From Cupriavidus necator N-1 (GTDB taxonomy: Bacteria; Pseudomonadota; Gammaproteobacteria; Burkholderiales; Burkholderiaceae), in contig NC_015724.1 of assembly GCF_000219215.1 (NCBI RefSeq), positions 248,001 through 312,000 on the forward strand: a stretch of DNA of 64,000 bases. Direction: 5' to 3'. Shown in pieces: positions 48,658 through 56,896 of the stretch. The notes below the pieces were generated by a model, which had not been told where the DNA came from, searched no databases, and saw only the letters and a program-made list of their open reading frames with translations. Within the stretch, counting starts at the first letter, position 1. Each line of letters opens with the position of its first letter. The translations under genes were made by a program, and so were the position numbers.

Positions 48658-49288
48658 GGCGATACAACAGAATGGGCGAGGGCTGCAGGGCTACGTTAAG
48701 CGGCGATTCCTGCTGCGGGCCTCGACGCTTAACGAACTGCACACGAATTCCGTCCGATGCAGGTTCCAATGTCAGGCGCAGCGGCGCCGGCGAGGCATCG
48801 TGTGCACAGGCCGTCGGACGAACAACGAAGAAAAGGACATCGGAGGCTTGTGCGGCAAGATGCAGACGCCGAAGCGCATCGTTACGCAGGTGCGACTGCC
48901 AAAAGACGAGCGCTCCGCAGGTCCCGGCGCGCAAGATCTGCTCCGCGGCCCACAGGGCGTCAGCCGTGTGCCGGGCTTCGACCCAGAGAATCTGCGCGGA
49001 CGGGACGCCCCAGTTGGCGAGCGCCAACGCTTGAGGCGCGTGCGGTGGTGCCAGAAGCGCGACAGGGCGGTTCGAGCGCGCAACGAGAGCAGGGCGTAGC
49101 AAGCGCAACTCGCCGATACCCGGCTGGCGCTGCAGCAACTCCGTCAGGCAGCTGATCGGCCAGCCACCGCCCGGAAGCTCCTTGTCGAGCGACGGATACC
49201 CGGTCGGAACGGTGCGTGCGTTGCCCCGAGCAAGCTGCGAGGCAAGCCAAAGTGACGGATGGATGGTTTCGGGGGCGACGGATAGCAT
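48584..49288 (-). CDS. imuA: ImuA, RecA/SulA-like mutasome protein
   Basis: 234 residues, start MLSVAPETIHPSLW at 49288 after AGGAG. It contains VPTGYPSLDKELPGGGWPIS, CLTELLQRQPGIGELRLLRP and SAQILWVEARHTADALWAAE, typical of ImuA, a RecA-like protein of the cassette without a canonical Walker A motif. A near-consensus LexA box lies 22 bases upstream. It is the first gene of imuA-imuB-dnaE2. Confidence 0.92.
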   Translation of the reverse strand: MLSVAPETIHPSLWLASQLARGNARTVPTGYPSLDKELPGGGWPISCLTELLQRQPGIGELRLLRPALVARSNRPVALLAPPHAPQALALANWGVPSAQILWVEARHTADALWAAEQILRAGTCGALVFWQSHLRNDALRRLHLAAQASDVLFFVVRPTACAHDASPAPLRLTLEPASDGIRVQFVKRRGPQQESPLNVALQPSPILLYRHAAPVDLPTPVIPAPRSIPAELVH

Positions 49289-49309
49289 GGCGAACTCCTG
49301 CCAACAGTG

Positions 49310-49329
49310 TACTGTATATTTATACAGTG
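49310..49329. promoter_or_regulatory. LexA (SOS) box of the imuA-imuB-dnaE2 operon
   Basis: TACTGTATATTTATACAGTG matches the E. coli-type consensus (CTGT-N8-ACAG) with arms that are almost perfectly palindromic. It is 22-41 bases from the imuA start, where it would cover the promoter. The operon is therefore DNA-damage induced. Confidence 0.95.
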
Positions 49330-49785
49330 TTCACCTGCACCATCCATCACACGATCGACTCTCCTGCGGGAGCTCATTACAGCACTGCCGGGCGAACCGC
49401 ATCACCTACATCACCTTTATAATCCGAGCGTTGCAGGCAAGCGCGGAACTGTAGAGGTCGCCGACAGGCGGCAGCCCGTTGCGGGTGGGATCCTCCAATC
49501 CGGGGCCTGCAACCGTTTTTTCGGTCGCGACGGCGGCAGAGACCGCACTTGGCCGGAGCGGGCGTAACTGGTCAAACGTTCAGCGGCCCTGAAGACCTGC
49601 CGGCAACAGAACTCGGCGGTGTGGAACCTTTAAGCCGCCTTGCTTTGGCGTTGAATAAGCGCGTCATGCCTTGGCAACGGAAACGTCATGCAGCAAGCCG
49701 TTGCAAAAAACGCAGCAGCGGGTTAGCATTTGCTTAACAACTAATCCGCGATGTCGGTGTGGCTTGACCACCTGGTGCGCGGGGG
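49330..49785 (+). other. Spacer upstream of the NYN gene, possible leader RNA
   Basis: No protein gene was recognised. The last part (about 49600-49785) is rich in GCC/GGC inverted pairs and runs into an intrinsic terminator at 49786-49811, so a short non-coding RNA or attenuated leader could be made here. The evidence is only the position of the terminator. Confidence 0.35.
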
Positions 49786-49811
49786 AAAAAGCCGGCGAAA
49801 GCCGGTTTTTT
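49786..49811 (+). terminator. Intrinsic terminator 18 bases upstream of the NYN gene
   Basis: AAAAAGCCGGC, a GAAA tetraloop and GCCGGTTTTT form an 11-bp stem with one G-U pair and a T-run. It lies within the open frame that begins at 49751, which argues that translation really starts after it, at 49829. Confidence 0.85.
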
Positions 49812-49828
49812 CGTTTCTGGAGTCGGGA

Positions 49829-50773
49829 ATGGGAGGGCAAGGTGGCCGGACGCTCAGGACGCGCGTCTATGTCGACGGGTACAACTTCTACTATGGTTGC
49901 CTGAAAGGCAGTCGCTTCAAGTGGCTAAACCTGCACGCACTGTTCGAAAACCAAATTCTTCCTTCGATCCTTCATATGGGCCCGGGCGGATCGCCGGACC
50001 GGCATGAACTGCGCCCCGTCGCGGTGAAGTACTTTACCGCGACAATCGTGGAGACGGCGGCCAAGGGCCCGGATTCCGTGTCGTCGCAGGACGCCTACCA
50101 TACCGCGCTCGAAAATTACTGCGCAGGCCGGCTTCAAATCATTAAAGGATACTTCTCCGTTTCCCAAGTCAGGGCGCCGAAGGTCGACCACGCTAACCCT
50201 GGCAAGTGGCCCCGGCACTGTGAGCGCGTAGACATCTGGAAGTTCGAGGAGAAGCAGAGCGATGTCCAACTCGCACTGCATGCCTACCATGATGCTCTAA
50301 CAGGCGACGTGGATCAGGTCGTAATTGCCTCGAATGACACGGACCTGGCACCGGCACTGCAAATGATCCGCGACAACACGAATGTCGTCGTGGGACTGGT
50401 GAATCCCACTTGCGACCATCGACGCCCGCCCAACACGAGTCTCGTTCAGCTCAGTCATTGGACACGTGAACACATTTCCGAGCAAGAACTTGCTGCCGCG
50501 CAGTTGCCGCGGGTGGTGCCGCGCAAACGTGGCGTGAGTCTCAAGCCAACGTCCTGGTACGCGCGGCCTGACTTGCTAACCCCCGCTTTGACTTTGGCCA
50601 CTAAGGTGCGAGGCAGTAAAGGGGCCGCGTTCAAATGGCTCAGCACCCCGAATGAGCATCTGGGGGGCGCGGTCCCTTTGGACCTTTTGGAGTCGGACGA
50701 GGGTGCCGCCGCGGTGATAACTTATATGGAAGACTGGATCGCCAAGCACCCGAAAAGCGGTGATATGGAATAA
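49829..50773 (+). CDS. NYN-domain ribonuclease fused to an MbcA/ParS-like C-terminal domain
   Basis: 314 residues, start MGGQGGRTLRTRV at 49829 with CTGGAG upstream; the frame is open to 49751 but crosses a terminator. The NYN (PIN-like) domain (about 10-210) retains acidic residues in VYVDGYNFYYG, KQSDVQLALHAYHDAL and VVIASNDTDLAPAL, so a metal-dependent RNase is likely. The C-terminus (about 265-305) reads GAAFKWLSTPNEHLGGAVPL, DLLESDEGAAAVITYME, which resembles the DUF2384 domain of MbcA/ParS/Xre antitoxins. An RNase carrying an antitoxin-like tail on one chain is unusual. No separate partner gene is nearby. Confidence 0.8.
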   Translation: MGGQGGRTLRTRVYVDGYNFYYGCLKGSRFKWLNLHALFENQILPSILHMGPGGSPDRHELRPVAVKYFTATIVETAAKGPDSVSSQDAYHTALENYCAGRLQIIKGYFSVSQVRAPKVDHANPGKWPRHCERVDIWKFEEKQSDVQLALHAYHDALTGDVDQVVIASNDTDLAPALQMIRDNTNVVVGLVNPTCDHRRPPNTSLVQLSHWTREHISEQELAAAQLPRVVPRKRGVSLKPTSWYARPDLLTPALTLATKVRGSKGAAFKWLSTPNEHLGGAVPLDLLESDEGAAAVITYMEDWIAKHPKSGDME

Positions 50774-51105
50774 CACATGACCGCACCCAATTGTCCGGAA
50801 GACCGAAAGAGCATTTGACAGACCATTTGCTCAGACGTGAAGTGGTCGCCCGCGACACGGGCAGTAAAGTGGCCGCGCCATCGGCGTGCCGCCCACTGAT
50901 CGGGCCGGTCCGAGAGCTCCCACGGCCGACGTCGTTTCGACTTTTTGACAACTTGCCCCACGGGTTCGTAGCCACGGCCACACCACCGACAGAAAAACTA
51001 ATAAACTCAATGGGCTAGACGAAGCGCTTCTGTTTGATGGTCATTTGATGACATGATTTAACATAATAATTATTATGCGAACAGTTGGTGTTGGCCGTTT
51101 TTTCT
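50774..51105. other. Spacer with an A/T palindrome
   Basis: No gene. CATAATAATTATTATG at 51062-51077 is a perfect 16-base A/T palindrome, just outside the IS end. It could be a protein-binding site or the IS target. Confidence 0.4.
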
Positions 51106-51820
51106 AATGTCGTACTTGGGTTAAGTTCAAATGTCGTACCCCGTCCCGGAGCGTGCCAAGCTGGCGGCCTCGCAAGCGAGCCAGGAGCGCGACCATGGGC
51201 CGACCCGACACGATCACCATGAGCATGCGCGAACTGGACCGCTGCAAGGTCATCCAGGCCGTTGTGCAGGACGGGCTGATGGTCTGGCGCGCCGCCGAGA
51301 AGCTCGGCATTTCCAAGCGCCAGGTCGAGCGGCTGGTGCAGCGGTACCGGCAGGATGGCCCCCAAGGCCTGGTCTCCCGTAAATGGGGACAGCCGGGCCA
51401 CAACCAGTTGCAGGTCTGGAATCCCGTGTGCGTGGCCTGATCCGCGACAGCTATGCCGACTTCGGCCCGACCCTGGCCTGCGAGAAGCTGCGCGAGCGCC
51501 ATGGCATCGAGATCTCGCCGGCGTGCGTGCGCCGGATCATGATCGACGCGGGGTTCTGGATGCCACGCAAGCTGCGTCCACCCAAGGTGCACCAGCCGAG
51601 GAATCGCCGGGCCTGCCTGGGCGAACTGGTGCAGATCGACGGCAGCGACCACGCCTGGTTCGAGGACCGGGCGCCGGCCTGCACGCTGCTGGTCTACGTC
51701 GACGACGCCACCAGCCGGCTGATGGCGTTGCGCTTCGCGCCGACGGAATCCGCTTTTGCGTATTTCGAGGCGACACGGGCTTACCTTGAGTGCCACGGCA
51801 ACCATCGTCCGCCGAGGTAG
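51106..51820 (+). mobile_element. ISNCY/IS1202-like element, frameshifted and truncated transposase
   Basis: The left end is marked by the 10-base direct repeat AATGTCGTAC at 51106-51115 and 51130-51139. The transposase starts at 51195 (MGRPDTITMSMRELDRCKVI) with a helix-turn-helix (AAEKLGISKRQVERLVQRYR). It shifts frame at about 51385, then continues with RDSYADFGPTLACEKLRERH and the first two catalytic acidic residues (VQIDGSDHAWFED and VYVDDATSRL). It stops at 51820 before the third, so the DDE core is incomplete. The element is dead; no right end was identified. Confidence 0.8.
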
Positions 51821-51996
51821 CGCGCAACCTCATGCAGATTCCGGTGCAGGAACTCATTCTGCAGAGCAAGGGATCGGTGTCGGGCATAAGGTGGCGCTGT
51901 ACCGAGAACGGGAAATCTAGTGCGCACAAGACTTGGTAACCAGGCTACTTGACTTTGCCGTGGCACCCGTAGAGTGAACGCATCCCATTGCCGACG

Positions 51997-52773
51997 ATGC
52001 ACATGCTCACCTGCCACTCACAGCTTTCCCTCTTCTCAAGCCCGTTAGGCCGCGAGTCTGCCACGACTGGCCCCGCGCTGCTCCTGCTCGCCTGTTCCGG
52101 CACGAAGCTAGACCGGCCGGCGCCGGCCATGGATCTCTACCAGGGCGTCATGTACGAATCCTACCGGGCACACGTCCGGCCCGAGGCCAGCCCGAATGTA
52201 CTCATCCTGTCGGCACGTCACGGCTTCATCGATCCCCGCGACGTGATCGCCCCCTATGACCAGCGCATGACGACACAGCGCGCGGACGAGATTCTGGCCG
52301 ATCTGCCAGCGTTCGCGGCATCAGCAGACTGGCCCACCCAGGTAGGCAAGGTGCTGCTGGCTGGCGGCAAGGAGTACCGTCGCGTCATGCGTGCCGCGCT
52401 TGTTCGCCAGTACGGCGCCCTGCCCCTCACCGTTCATGAAACGACCGGTGGCATTGGCACGCAGCGGTCCCAGCTCGGCACCTTCCTCGATGGCTTGCCG
52501 TCGGTGTTCCGCGACCAGATCGGCCAACATGCCAACGGCACACCGATCTATCGCTCGTATGGCTGGATCGAGGCGGGCTCCATCGCCACCCTGCTCTACC
52601 GGGCCGCCCCCGCTCTTCCCGCGCGCCAGGCACGCGTGCTCTCGGTTTTCAATGGGCCGAGCGGCCCCACCGCCGACGTCGAAGTCGAAGAGTTTGTGCG
52701 CGGCCGAGCGAAAATCTGCCCGCGTTGGGTCAGCGTCGCGGATCTCCATCCTTCCACAGAGGAGTCGGCATGA
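51997..52773 (+). CDS. DUF6884 family protein
   Basis: About 258 residues; the start is uncertain (ATG 51997 or 52003, no clear ribosome site). The conserved core reads LLLACSGTKLDRPAPAMDLY, NVLILSARHGFIDPRDVIAP and YDQRMTTQRADEILADLPAF, typical of DUF6884, whose members occur on phages and plasmids and resemble YaaA-like folds. The C-terminal half (TTGGIGTQRSQLGTFLDGLP, RVLSVFNGPSGPTADVEVEE) is extra. Its stop overlaps the next ATG (ATGA). Function unknown. Confidence 0.65.
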   Translation: MHMLTCHSQLSLFSSPLGRESATTGPALLLLACSGTKLDRPAPAMDLYQGVMYESYRAHVRPEASPNVLILSARHGFIDPRDVIAPYDQRMTTQRADEILADLPAFAASADWPTQVGKVLLAGGKEYRRVMRAALVRQYGALPLTVHETTGGIGTQRSQLGTFLDGLPSVFRDQIGQHANGTPIYRSYGWIEAGSIATLLYRAAPALPARQARVLSVFNGPSGPTADVEVEEFVRGRAKICPRWVSVADLHPSTEESA

Positions 52774-53101
52774 GTGATTTCGACAGACAGCTGCATCGTG
52801 AGGCCATTGATCTGTGCCAAACGGGGCCGGCCACGCCCGACAAACTCGTAGCGCTGGCCCATGCAGGGCTGAAGGCGTGGGCGAAGGTCGGCAACCTCCA
52901 CTTCCCCCAGAAAAGCGGTATGCGCTGCTACAGGAAATCATGCGCTACTGCGCCTGGGAATGCTTGCTCGCGTGCTGCTTCGCGTCGGAGGACCGCTTGG
53001 AGCGGATCGCGGACATGCTGGATGCCTCCTACCCTCGCTACGCCTGCACCCGCGGCAGACTGGCCGCGCGCCGCAACCGCTATGGCCGACCGGGGTTCTG
53101 A
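52770..53101 (+). pseudogene. Hypothetical protein with a C-tract frameshift
   Basis: ATG 52770 (ATGA overlap) opens SDFDRQLHREAIDLCQTGPA and GLKAWAKVGNLHFP. At about 52905-52912 the sequence has five C where six would keep the frame, and the natural continuation KRYALLQEIMRYCAWECLLA, SEDRLERIADMLDASYPRYA, ending RNRYGRPGF, is in another frame to 53101. A homopolymer indel may be a sequencing error, a mutation or a slippage site. The intact protein would be about 110 residues and mostly helical. Confidence 0.6.
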
Positions 53102-53175
53102 CCCCCTCACCTGGTATCCGCCGCGGAGCGGCGGCAGGGGTGTGGGATGGGGCAAATTCAGTATATAACTGCGGC

Positions 53176-54135
53176 ATGACGCGAATGGATTCCCTCTGGC
53201 TTACTAACCCAACTCAGGCATACCGGGACTGGCAGGCTCGAGAAGCGGCCGGCGCTGACCGCCGTCCCTTCTCGGCGCGCTCGATCGTCCAGCATCAGGC
53301 GATGTTCGAGCATTTCCGCCGGCACCTGGTTGTGAGGGGCGCGACCATCGCCTCATTTGGCACCGCAGACGTCGACGCGTTCTGGCAGTCACCCGATGGC
53401 CGGAACTACTCTCAGGCCACCCGCACGCGGTATGTGATGCTGCTGGACCGGCTGTGCCGGCATCTGGTCTTCACCGGCGTACGGCTGGATAACCCTGCAG
53501 CCCCCCTGCTCTCCGCTGAGCGCTGGCCAGATCAGGAGCCAACGCCTCTGTTCCTCACCGCAGCTGAGGACGCGCGGTTGCAGGCCTACCTCCTATCGCC
53601 TCCGGACGATGTCGCCGGGCTACGCAGCCGCGCGATCGTCGCCGCATTCCTCGGTACGGGAATCACAGCGGGTGAGGCGCGTGCAGCGCGCTTGGCGGAT
53701 CTGTGGCCGGACGCGACCCCGCCCTACCTGGTCGTGCGCGCACACGGACCGCGCGACGCGCGCACGGTGCACCTAGCCAGCTTCGCTGTACCGATCCTGC
53801 GCGCCTGGTCCGCCCGGCGCGCAACCCTCCCCCTCGACGGCGATTTGCTGTTCACGCTTACCCCAGATGGTCGACCGATCACCGACATGAGCCTCGGCCG
53901 CATCGTGGCCACCGCACTCGCAGAAATCGGGTTCTCGGGTGCTGAGCCAAGCCCGCGTACGTTGCGCAATACCTTTTGCCGCCGCCAGCTTTTGGCCGGT
54001 CACTCTTGCGATGAGGTCAGCCAAATGTTGGGGCTGGTCAGCAATCGAACCTGTGATCGGATCGCCGCTACCCTGATGCCAGAGGCCAAGCGCTGCGAGA
54101 CGCTGCAGGCCGCCCCCGCCGAGGCCAACGAATAG
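53176..54135 (+). CDS. Tyrosine recombinase-like protein with degenerate active site
   Basis: 319 residues, start MTRMDSLWLTNPTQ at 53176. The N-terminal SAM-like core-binding domain (about 15-115: SARSIVQHQAMFEHFRRHLV, RTRYVMLLDRLCRHLVFTGV) is followed by a catalytic-type domain. The usual active-site boxes are altered: TGLRxSE reads TGITAGEARAARL (Arg lost), HxLRHTF reads SPRTLRNTF (first His lost, Arg kept), and the Tyr box LGHxxxxTTxxY reads LGLVSNRTCDRI. It is therefore unlikely to recombine like XerC/D and may be a DNA-binding or accessory factor. It is reproducibly placed next to HU here. Confidence 0.75.
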   Translation: MTRMDSLWLTNPTQAYRDWQAREAAGADRRPFSARSIVQHQAMFEHFRRHLVVRGATIASFGTADVDAFWQSPDGRNYSQATRTRYVMLLDRLCRHLVFTGVRLDNPAAPLLSAERWPDQEPTPLFLTAAEDARLQAYLLSPPDDVAGLRSRAIVAAFLGTGITAGEARAARLADLWPDATPPYLVVRAHGPRDARTVHLASFAVPILRAWSARRATLPLDGDLLFTLTPDGRPITDMSLGRIVATALAEIGFSGAEPSPRTLRNTFCRRQLLAGHSCDEVSQMLGLVSNRTCDRIAATLMPEAKRCETLQAAPAEANE

Positions 54136-54332
54136 GAAGATCATGGATATCACGATGGGCACCATGAAAGCGATTTATCGCCGCGCGATCGATCCCGAGC
54201 GGGCAGCCAGCGGCGCATTCAAAAATCGCGTCTCGCTCTTGCGCCCGCGGCGGTTTTTGCTATTCTTCGCCGGTGCGGCGCCACACCCTAATTCGCCGTC
54301 AGGCGCGCGCACTTTTCTAACCAGACACGACT

Positions 54333-54782
54333 ATGGCCACGAAAGCAAAACCCGTAGCAAAGACCGCAACGAAGACCGCTGCAAAGAAGGCTGCCCCCGC
54401 AAAGAAGGACACGCCCGTGACGAAGGCCGCTCCCGCCAAAAAAGCTGCTTCGGCAGCCCCGGTCGCCAAGCCGTTGAAGGACACGTTCAACAAGTCGAGC
54501 CTGCTGGCCCACCTGATCGCCCAGACTGAGTTGGACAAGAAGACCGTTCAGACGGTGCTGGCCCACCTGGAAAACACCATCGTCAGCGCCATTCACAAGA
54601 AGGGCGCCGGCGAATTCACGTTCCCGGGCCTGTTCAAGGTGTCGGCTATTCAAGTCCCGGCCACGAAGAAGCGCTTCGGCAAGAACCCGTTCACAGGCCA
54701 GGACCAGTGGTTTGCGGCGAAGCCGGCCAGCGTGAAGGTGAAGGTTCGCGCGATGAAGAAGCTGAAGGATGCCGCGATGTAA
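54333..54782 (+). CDS. HU-family DNA-binding protein with Lys/Ala-rich N-terminal tail
   Basis: 149 residues. The first 50 residues are AKPVAKTATKTAAKKAAPAK-type repeats, resembling H1. The HU domain (about 50-145) has FNKSSLLAHLIAQTELDKKT, GAGEFTFPGLFKV and a Lys-rich beta-arm region VPATKKRFGKNPFTGQDQ. HU bends and constrains DNA, and the tail adds non-specific contacts. A strong terminator follows. It is one of several nucleoid proteins in the window. Confidence 0.9.
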   Translation: MATKAKPVAKTATKTAAKKAAPAKKDTPVTKAAPAKKAASAAPVAKPLKDTFNKSSLLAHLIAQTELDKKTVQTVLAHLENTIVSAIHKKGAGEFTFPGLFKVSAIQVPATKKRFGKNPFTGQDQWFAAKPASVKVKVRAMKKLKDAAM

Positions 54783-54812
54783 TCGCGCCGGTTCCCGCGA
54801 GCCAAAGAAAGG

Positions 54813-54842
54813 GCCCCGAAATCGCGATCTCGGGGCCTTTTG
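54813..54842 (+). terminator. Bidirectional intrinsic terminator between HU and the DndC-like operon
   Basis: GGCCCCGA (54813-54820) pairs with TCGGGGCC (54831-54838), followed by TTTT. On the minus strand the same hairpin is followed by CTTTCTTT, so it can also end the operon at 54851. Confidence 0.85.
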
Positions 54843-54850
54843 CATGGGCT

Positions 54851-56617
54851 CTAGAAGAGGGATTGCTGCGGCGTAGCAGCTTGCCGCCAAGCCAACTGAC
54901 TGGTCGCTGGCAGGTCCTCGAAGGGCACCGCCCGCGAACGCAATGCGCCCACATCGTACTCAAGGGTGAGCCCGAGGCGATCCTTGTAGGCGGTGCGCCG
55001 CGCGATCTCGTCGTGCTCGCCCCGCTGCGCATGGGAAAGCGTCAGGCACCCATACTGCGCGTACCAGCGGTAGCCCGCAGTAACTTGGCCGGGCGCCAGG
55101 CCTGCATCATGAACGTCCAGCAACCGATCCACCTCGAACTCGGAGATCAGCAGCGCCGACTCCGGATCGACTGAAAATTGCTGCGCGGTGGGCAATGCCC
55201 AAAGCTCGCGGCCTCCAGTTGTGACCTGCAGCTTTGGGCCGCAGGGGGAATCTGCGGTGAAGCTTTCAAGGTACGGATTGCGCAGGCCGGTCCAATCCGA
55301 AGGCGCAGCCGTGTCGTCCCATTCCGCTCCCACGTGCAAGAAGCGCGCCGTCGGGACCGCGGTCTGGGCGACCTGGGACACATCGGGAATGTCATACCTG
55401 ACACCCCGCTGGTGAATGTCCCGCCAGTCCGCCCATGCTGCAAAGGGTCTGCCGAGGCCATTCAGTGACTGCAGCGCGTCGACTGCGATCAGCATGTCTA
55501 GGGGCAGGAGTTCGAACTTCGGTCGTTCCCCTGCCTGCTCGGCCCGGCATTGCTCATCATAGTCCAGCTGCAACATGTACCGCACTAGTTCGCGAACCAT
55601 CCGTGGATGGTACGTGTCCGGCTGGATCTTGATGTAGCCGCCGCTGATGGTGCGGCCCACCCAATGACGTCGACTCCAATCAAAGCGGGTGTTTCGGATG
55701 AATCGGTTTAGCCTCTGCAGGCCGGCCGCATAGGCATAGCGTTCGTCGTACTCGACCATACTAGCGAGGCTCTTGTCCTCCGCCATCTGGCAAACATGGC
55801 AGCCTAGCCGCGCCCCGCATTTGCGGGGTCGACTCGAACCGGCGCCATCGAGAATGGCGTCAGCCACCACGGCGCACGATGTGCCGGCAGCATGCGCATA
55901 GATGCGCCGCATGTCCTCGAAGTCGGAGTAACACGGGCGCGCGGACCCCCCGTAGAGCGCGATACCTTCCCAGATATCGTCGTCGCTCCAGTCACAGACC
56001 GGACTAAGAACGAATTCACTATCCTGATTGCGCACAGGCACATTGGCCGAGTCGCCGCGCTGGCGCATCGAAGCGCTGCGACGTGCACTCTCTGCATAGC
56101 GAGTGCCAAGCAACGTAACCGGCTCCGCGCGGCCCTGCCCGGCCAACGACCGGAAGAGCTGTCGGCGGAAGGTGCGTTGTGGTGCAATTTTTAGGTCGGT
56201 CGAGCAATCGCCGTGCGTGCCCGGGAAGCTGGGCAACGCCCTGCCGGAGAAAATTTTCACCTGGAATGTCAAGGCCATCGACGGCTGCACGACGCGCGTA
56301 ATAACATCGAAGCCATGCTGCTTGCCGAACCTGCGCATCCGTACGAGCTCTTGGCGGTAATGATGCGCTACTTCAGGGGACTCCACCAGGGTGTCCCCTG
56401 TTGTCGCGACGACCAGTGGCTTGCCGCCCGCAGCATGGTAGAGCGCCGCGGCGTGCAGTGCCAGTGCGGCGACCATGCTGCTGTCCTTGCCGCCGCTATA
56501 AGCGAGGACCAACGGGTGGCCAGCCTCCAGGATGGCAAGGGCGGCGCGAATGGCCTGGTCTGCTTTGTCCTCGATTGGATCGAAGGCGCCCTGCGGAAAG
56601 AGAGAAATGGTTTGCAT
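54851..56617 (-). CDS. DndC-like PP-loop enzyme of the PAPS reductase superfamily
   Basis: 588 residues, start MQTISLFPQG at 56617 after AAGGGG. The PP-loop LAYSGGKDSSM (38-48) binds ATP. Further family blocks are GTRYAESARRSASM and LSPVCDWSDDDIWEGI. The Cys set includes C138 (GDCSTD), C248, and C267, C273, C276 in RKCGARLGCHVCQMAEDKS; this last block closely resembles the Fe-S site of DndC (CGxxRxGCWTC...DKS). DndC adenylates and sulfurates the DNA backbone in phosphorothioation. Here DndB, DndD, DndE and DndA are missing, and a long C-terminal half (about 300-588) has no obvious match. It is the last gene of the operon. Confidence 0.75.
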   Translation of the reverse strand: MQTISLFPQGAFDPIEDKADQAIRAALAILEAGHPLVLAYSGGKDSSMVAALALHAAALYHAAGGKPLVVATTGDTLVESPEVAHHYRQELVRMRRFGKQHGFDVITRVVQPSMALTFQVKIFSGRALPSFPGTHGDCSTDLKIAPQRTFRRQLFRSLAGQGRAEPVTLLGTRYAESARRSASMRQRGDSANVPVRNQDSEFVLSPVCDWSDDDIWEGIALYGGSARPCYSDFEDMRRIYAHAAGTSCAVVADAILDGAGSSRPRKCGARLGCHVCQMAEDKSLASMVEYDERYAYAAGLQRLNRFIRNTRFDWSRRHWVGRTISGGYIKIQPDTYHPRMVRELVRYMLQLDYDEQCRAEQAGERPKFELLPLDMLIAVDALQSLNGLGRPFAAWADWRDIHQRGVRYDIPDVSQVAQTAVPTARFLHVGAEWDDTAAPSDWTGLRNPYLESFTADSPCGPKLQVTTGGRELWALPTAQQFSVDPESALLISEFEVDRLLDVHDAGLAPGQVTAGYRWYAQYGCLTLSHAQRGEHDEIARRTAYKDRLGLTLEYDVGALRSRAVPFEDLPATSQLAWRQAATPQQSLF

Positions 56618-56642
56618 GTGTGACCCCTTCGGAGCGGGGCCA

Positions 56643-56658
56643 CAGCCCACAGGGGCTG
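56643..56658 (-). promoter_or_regulatory. 6-bp hairpin in the leader of the DndC-like gene
   Basis: CAGCCC and GGGCTG pair perfectly with a 4-base loop, 26 bases upstream of the start at 56617; a smaller CCCC/GGGG hairpin (56624-56639) follows and abuts the ribosome site. Confidence 0.5.
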
Positions 56659-56689
56659 GGCCCCTATGGGTTGTAGAGTGGTGGATGTG

Positions 56690-56887
56690 CTACAGATCGG
56701 CGAGATAGGCGATTGCACAGCCGCCTTCCGCGCCGCCCAGGCGTTTGCCCTCGCGGCAGGCGGAAAAATCAACCACCTTGCGTTCGATCTCGTTGGCCAA
56801 CTGGCGTAAGTGCTGCGCGGCTTCGGCCGGACCGGCAGTCCCCTGAAACGTGCGGCCACCAATATCAATGTCAACAATGAGGTTCAT
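56690..56887 (-). CDS. Small hypothetical protein, 65 aa
   Basis: MNLIVDIDIGGRTFQGTAGP starts at 56887 with GAGGA upstream. It has a predicted two-strand start, then helix (AAQHLRQLANEIERKVVDFS) and Cys residues (ACREGKRLGGAEGGCAIAYL). No family recognised. It is in line with the operon, 9 bases after the 91-aa gene. Confidence 0.6.
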   Translation of the reverse strand: MNLIVDIDIGGRTFQGTAGPAEAAQHLRQLANEIERKVVDFSACREGKRLGGAEGGCAIAYLADL

Positions 56888-56896
56888 AACCTGTCC

